Positions 7,679 to 8,532 of a DNA stretch of 8,532 bases are shown here, piece by piece. Position numbers and translations under genes: made by a program. Numbering within the stretch: the first letter of the stretch is position 1; every line of letters starts with the position of its first letter. The DNA is from Marinilabiliales bacterium (GTDB taxonomy: Bacteria; Bacteroidota; Bacteroidia; Bacteroidales; BM523): contig PKSZ01000097.1 of NCBI GenBank assembly GCA_002869425.1, positions 1-8,532 on the forward strand, written 5' to 3'. The notes beneath the pieces were generated by a model. It saw only the letters and a program-made list of their open reading frames with translations. It did not search any database and was not told the origin of the DNA.

Positions 7679-8059
7679 CTATTTTTGGTTCTTTTCTGTA
7701 TTAATTTGCTCTTCTATCAAAGACTTAATTTCCTCTAGCTCAGTAGTTGAAACATCCTTGTTTTTTGTAAAAAACGAAACCATTTGTTCAAATGAATTGC
7801 TAAAATAGCTCTTCATAAAATTCTTAATAAAATCTCGTTTATATTCATCTTTTGAAACAAGAGGAAAGTACATGTGCGTTTTTCCGTACGCTTTATGATC
7901 AACAAAACCCTTCTTTTCTAATATTCGTACAATTGTTGAAACTGTATTGTATGCAGGTTTAGGATCATCGTATAGCTCTATAATATCCTTCACAAAGCCT
8001 TCTTCGATCTTCCATAGAATCTGCATTACCTGTTCTTCTGCCTTTGTTAGTTCTTTCAT
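7679..8059 (-). CDS. BlaI/MecI/CopY-family transcriptional repressor
   Basis: This 126-aa protein is a winged-helix repressor of the BlaI/MecI (penicillinase repressor) family. The N-terminal DNA-binding domain covers about residues 1-70: LTKAEEQVMQILWKIEEG opens the first helices, AYNTVSTIVRILEKKGFV (36-53) is the recognition helix region, and YGKTHMYFPLVSKDEY (58-73) is the wing. The remaining residues (about 74-126) form the helical dimerisation part, with the FFTKNKDVSTTELEEIKSLI pattern usual in Bacteroidota homologues. Length is typical. It is expected to bind as a dimer to a palindrome in its own promoter and to be inactivated by the peptidase encoded 5 bp downstream. The TTGTAgcaTACAA palindrome upstream is a candidate operator. 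Other targets outside this window are likely but cannot be identified. Confidence 0.95.
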   Translation of the reverse strand: MKELTKAEEQVMQILWKIEEGFVKDIIELYDDPKPAYNTVSTIVRILEKKGFVDHKAYGKTHMYFPLVSKDEYKRDFIKNFMKSYFSNSFEQMVSFFTKNKDVSTTELEEIKSLIEEQINTEKNQK

Positions 8060-8070
8060 ATTCTTCTAAA

Positions 8071-8100
8071 AAATTGTATGCTACAAAAATCATGCTCAAA
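8071..8100 (-). promoter_or_regulatory. candidate promoter of the repressor-peptidase operon
   Basis: On the minus strand TTTG (8097-8100), an 18-bp spacer and TACAATTT (8071-8078) resemble the Bacteroidota -33 TTTG and -7 TAnnTTTG elements. The -7 match is imperfect (4 of 6 informative bases). It lies 12 bp before the repressor ATG and overlaps the candidate operator. Confidence 0.35.
8074..8086. promoter_or_regulatory. candidate BlaI-type operator palindrome
   Basis: TTGTA and TACAA form a perfect 5-bp inverted repeat around a 3-bp centre, 14 bp upstream of the repressor ATG. BlaI/MecI/CopY repressors bind short palindromes built from TGTA/TACA half-sites, so content and position fit autoregulation. 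It is the only clear palindrome in the 58-bp gap between the protease and the repressor (8060-8117). Confidence 0.4.
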
Positions 8101-8117
8101 ACAAAGAATTTCAAATA

Positions 8118-8532
8118 TCATCTCGTAACATCTGTGATAAATGGACTGGAGAAATTCTTGTTTGGTTTTATATATATTGATTTACGACTATAATCAAAAA
8201 TTGCATTAAACCTACGCAGGGCATTGGTACACAAAATACCATCAGCATGCCATTTTTTTGATCTCTGCGCAGCATCAGGAAAAGTTGAAGGGACATCATA
8301 CAGTTTGTACCCAGCCAATTCAAAACTATTAACACGACATACTTTTCCGTTTATATCACCACTCAAACCCGTTAATGTGTATGCATCACATTCAATAGGT
8401 ATTACAAACTTATTGTTTTCTCTCACAAGTAGCTCAATCGCCTCCCCTGCTCCCATATCCAGATACATAACGACATCAACATCTTTATCTCCGTTAATAT
8501 TTACTCTGGCTTCCAGGTATGGAATATTCCCG
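8118..8532 (-). CDS. retropepsin-like aspartyl protease, partial (5' end outside window)
   Basis: The reading frame stays open to the right edge, so this is the last 137 codons of a longer gene rather than a 116-aa protein starting at the internal ATG (8466-8468). The visible part begins IPYLEARVNINGDKDVDVVM and continues into LDMGAGEAIELLV, which matches the active-site strand of retropepsin-like proteases (D[T/S/M]GA, with the Asp catalytic). Towards the C terminus LRRFNAIFDYSRKSIYIKPN matches the end of this domain in Bacteroidota aspartyl protease family proteins. In many of those a PDZ domain follows, but this protein stops 10-12 residues later (ITDVTR). An N-terminal signal peptide and perhaps a second protease lobe would be expected upstream but cannot be seen. 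The stop is 58 bp before the repressor gene, in the same direction, with no terminator visible between them. Confidence 0.85.
   Translation of the reverse strand, partial: GNIPYLEARVNINGDKDVDVVMYLDMGAGEAIELLVRENNKFVIPIECDAYTLTGLSGDINGKVCRVNSFELAGYKLYDVPSTFPDAAQRSKKWHADGILCTNALRRFNAIFDYSRKSIYIKPNKNFSSPFITDVTR

Overview
This 8.5-kb window looks like chromosome from a member of the Bacteroidota. The DNA is AT-rich and Shine-Dalgarno sequences are mostly absent before the genes. Signal peptides end in the NAQ/FSQ style, and an M56 peptidase fused to a TonB C-terminal domain sits beside a BlaI-type repressor. The exact order or genus cannot be told from the sequence. No tRNA, rRNA, CRISPR array, insertion sequence or phage gene was seen.

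Left part, plus strand (1-4251): rfbD (dTDP-rhamnose synthesis, last step), a 580-aa phospho-sugar mutase and a YjbQ-family protein lie 24 and 11 bp apart, so they look like one transcription unit. The mutase would supply glucose-1-phosphate, the entry point for dTDP-rhamnose, so the first two genes fit surface polysaccharide supply. After a 94-bp gap comes an unusual protein with a four-cysteine zinc finger, a lysine-rich linker, a coiled coil and a C-terminal region. I read that last region as a RecA-like ATPase fold that has lost its Walker A loop. This is the most interesting gene in the window.

Right part, minus strand (4255-8532): reading right to left, there is a retropepsin-like aspartyl protease (its 5' end is outside the window), then a BlaI/MecI-family repressor and a BlaR1-like M56 peptidase-TonB fusion only 5 bp apart. 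A well-formed intrinsic terminator follows, then an exported metallo-beta-lactamase-fold hydrolase and an exported TPR-repeat protein 24 bp apart. The repressor and peptidase form the usual two-gene sensor module: the membrane peptidase is expected to inactivate the repressor upon a cell-envelope signal. A palindromic candidate operator lies just upstream of the repressor. No true beta-lactamase gene is visible.

The two halves converge at 4249-4257. The two stop codons are 3 bp apart and sit inside a perfect 6-bp inverted repeat. All protein-coding gaps are short (at most 94 bp), and there is no unexplained stretch over 300 bases.
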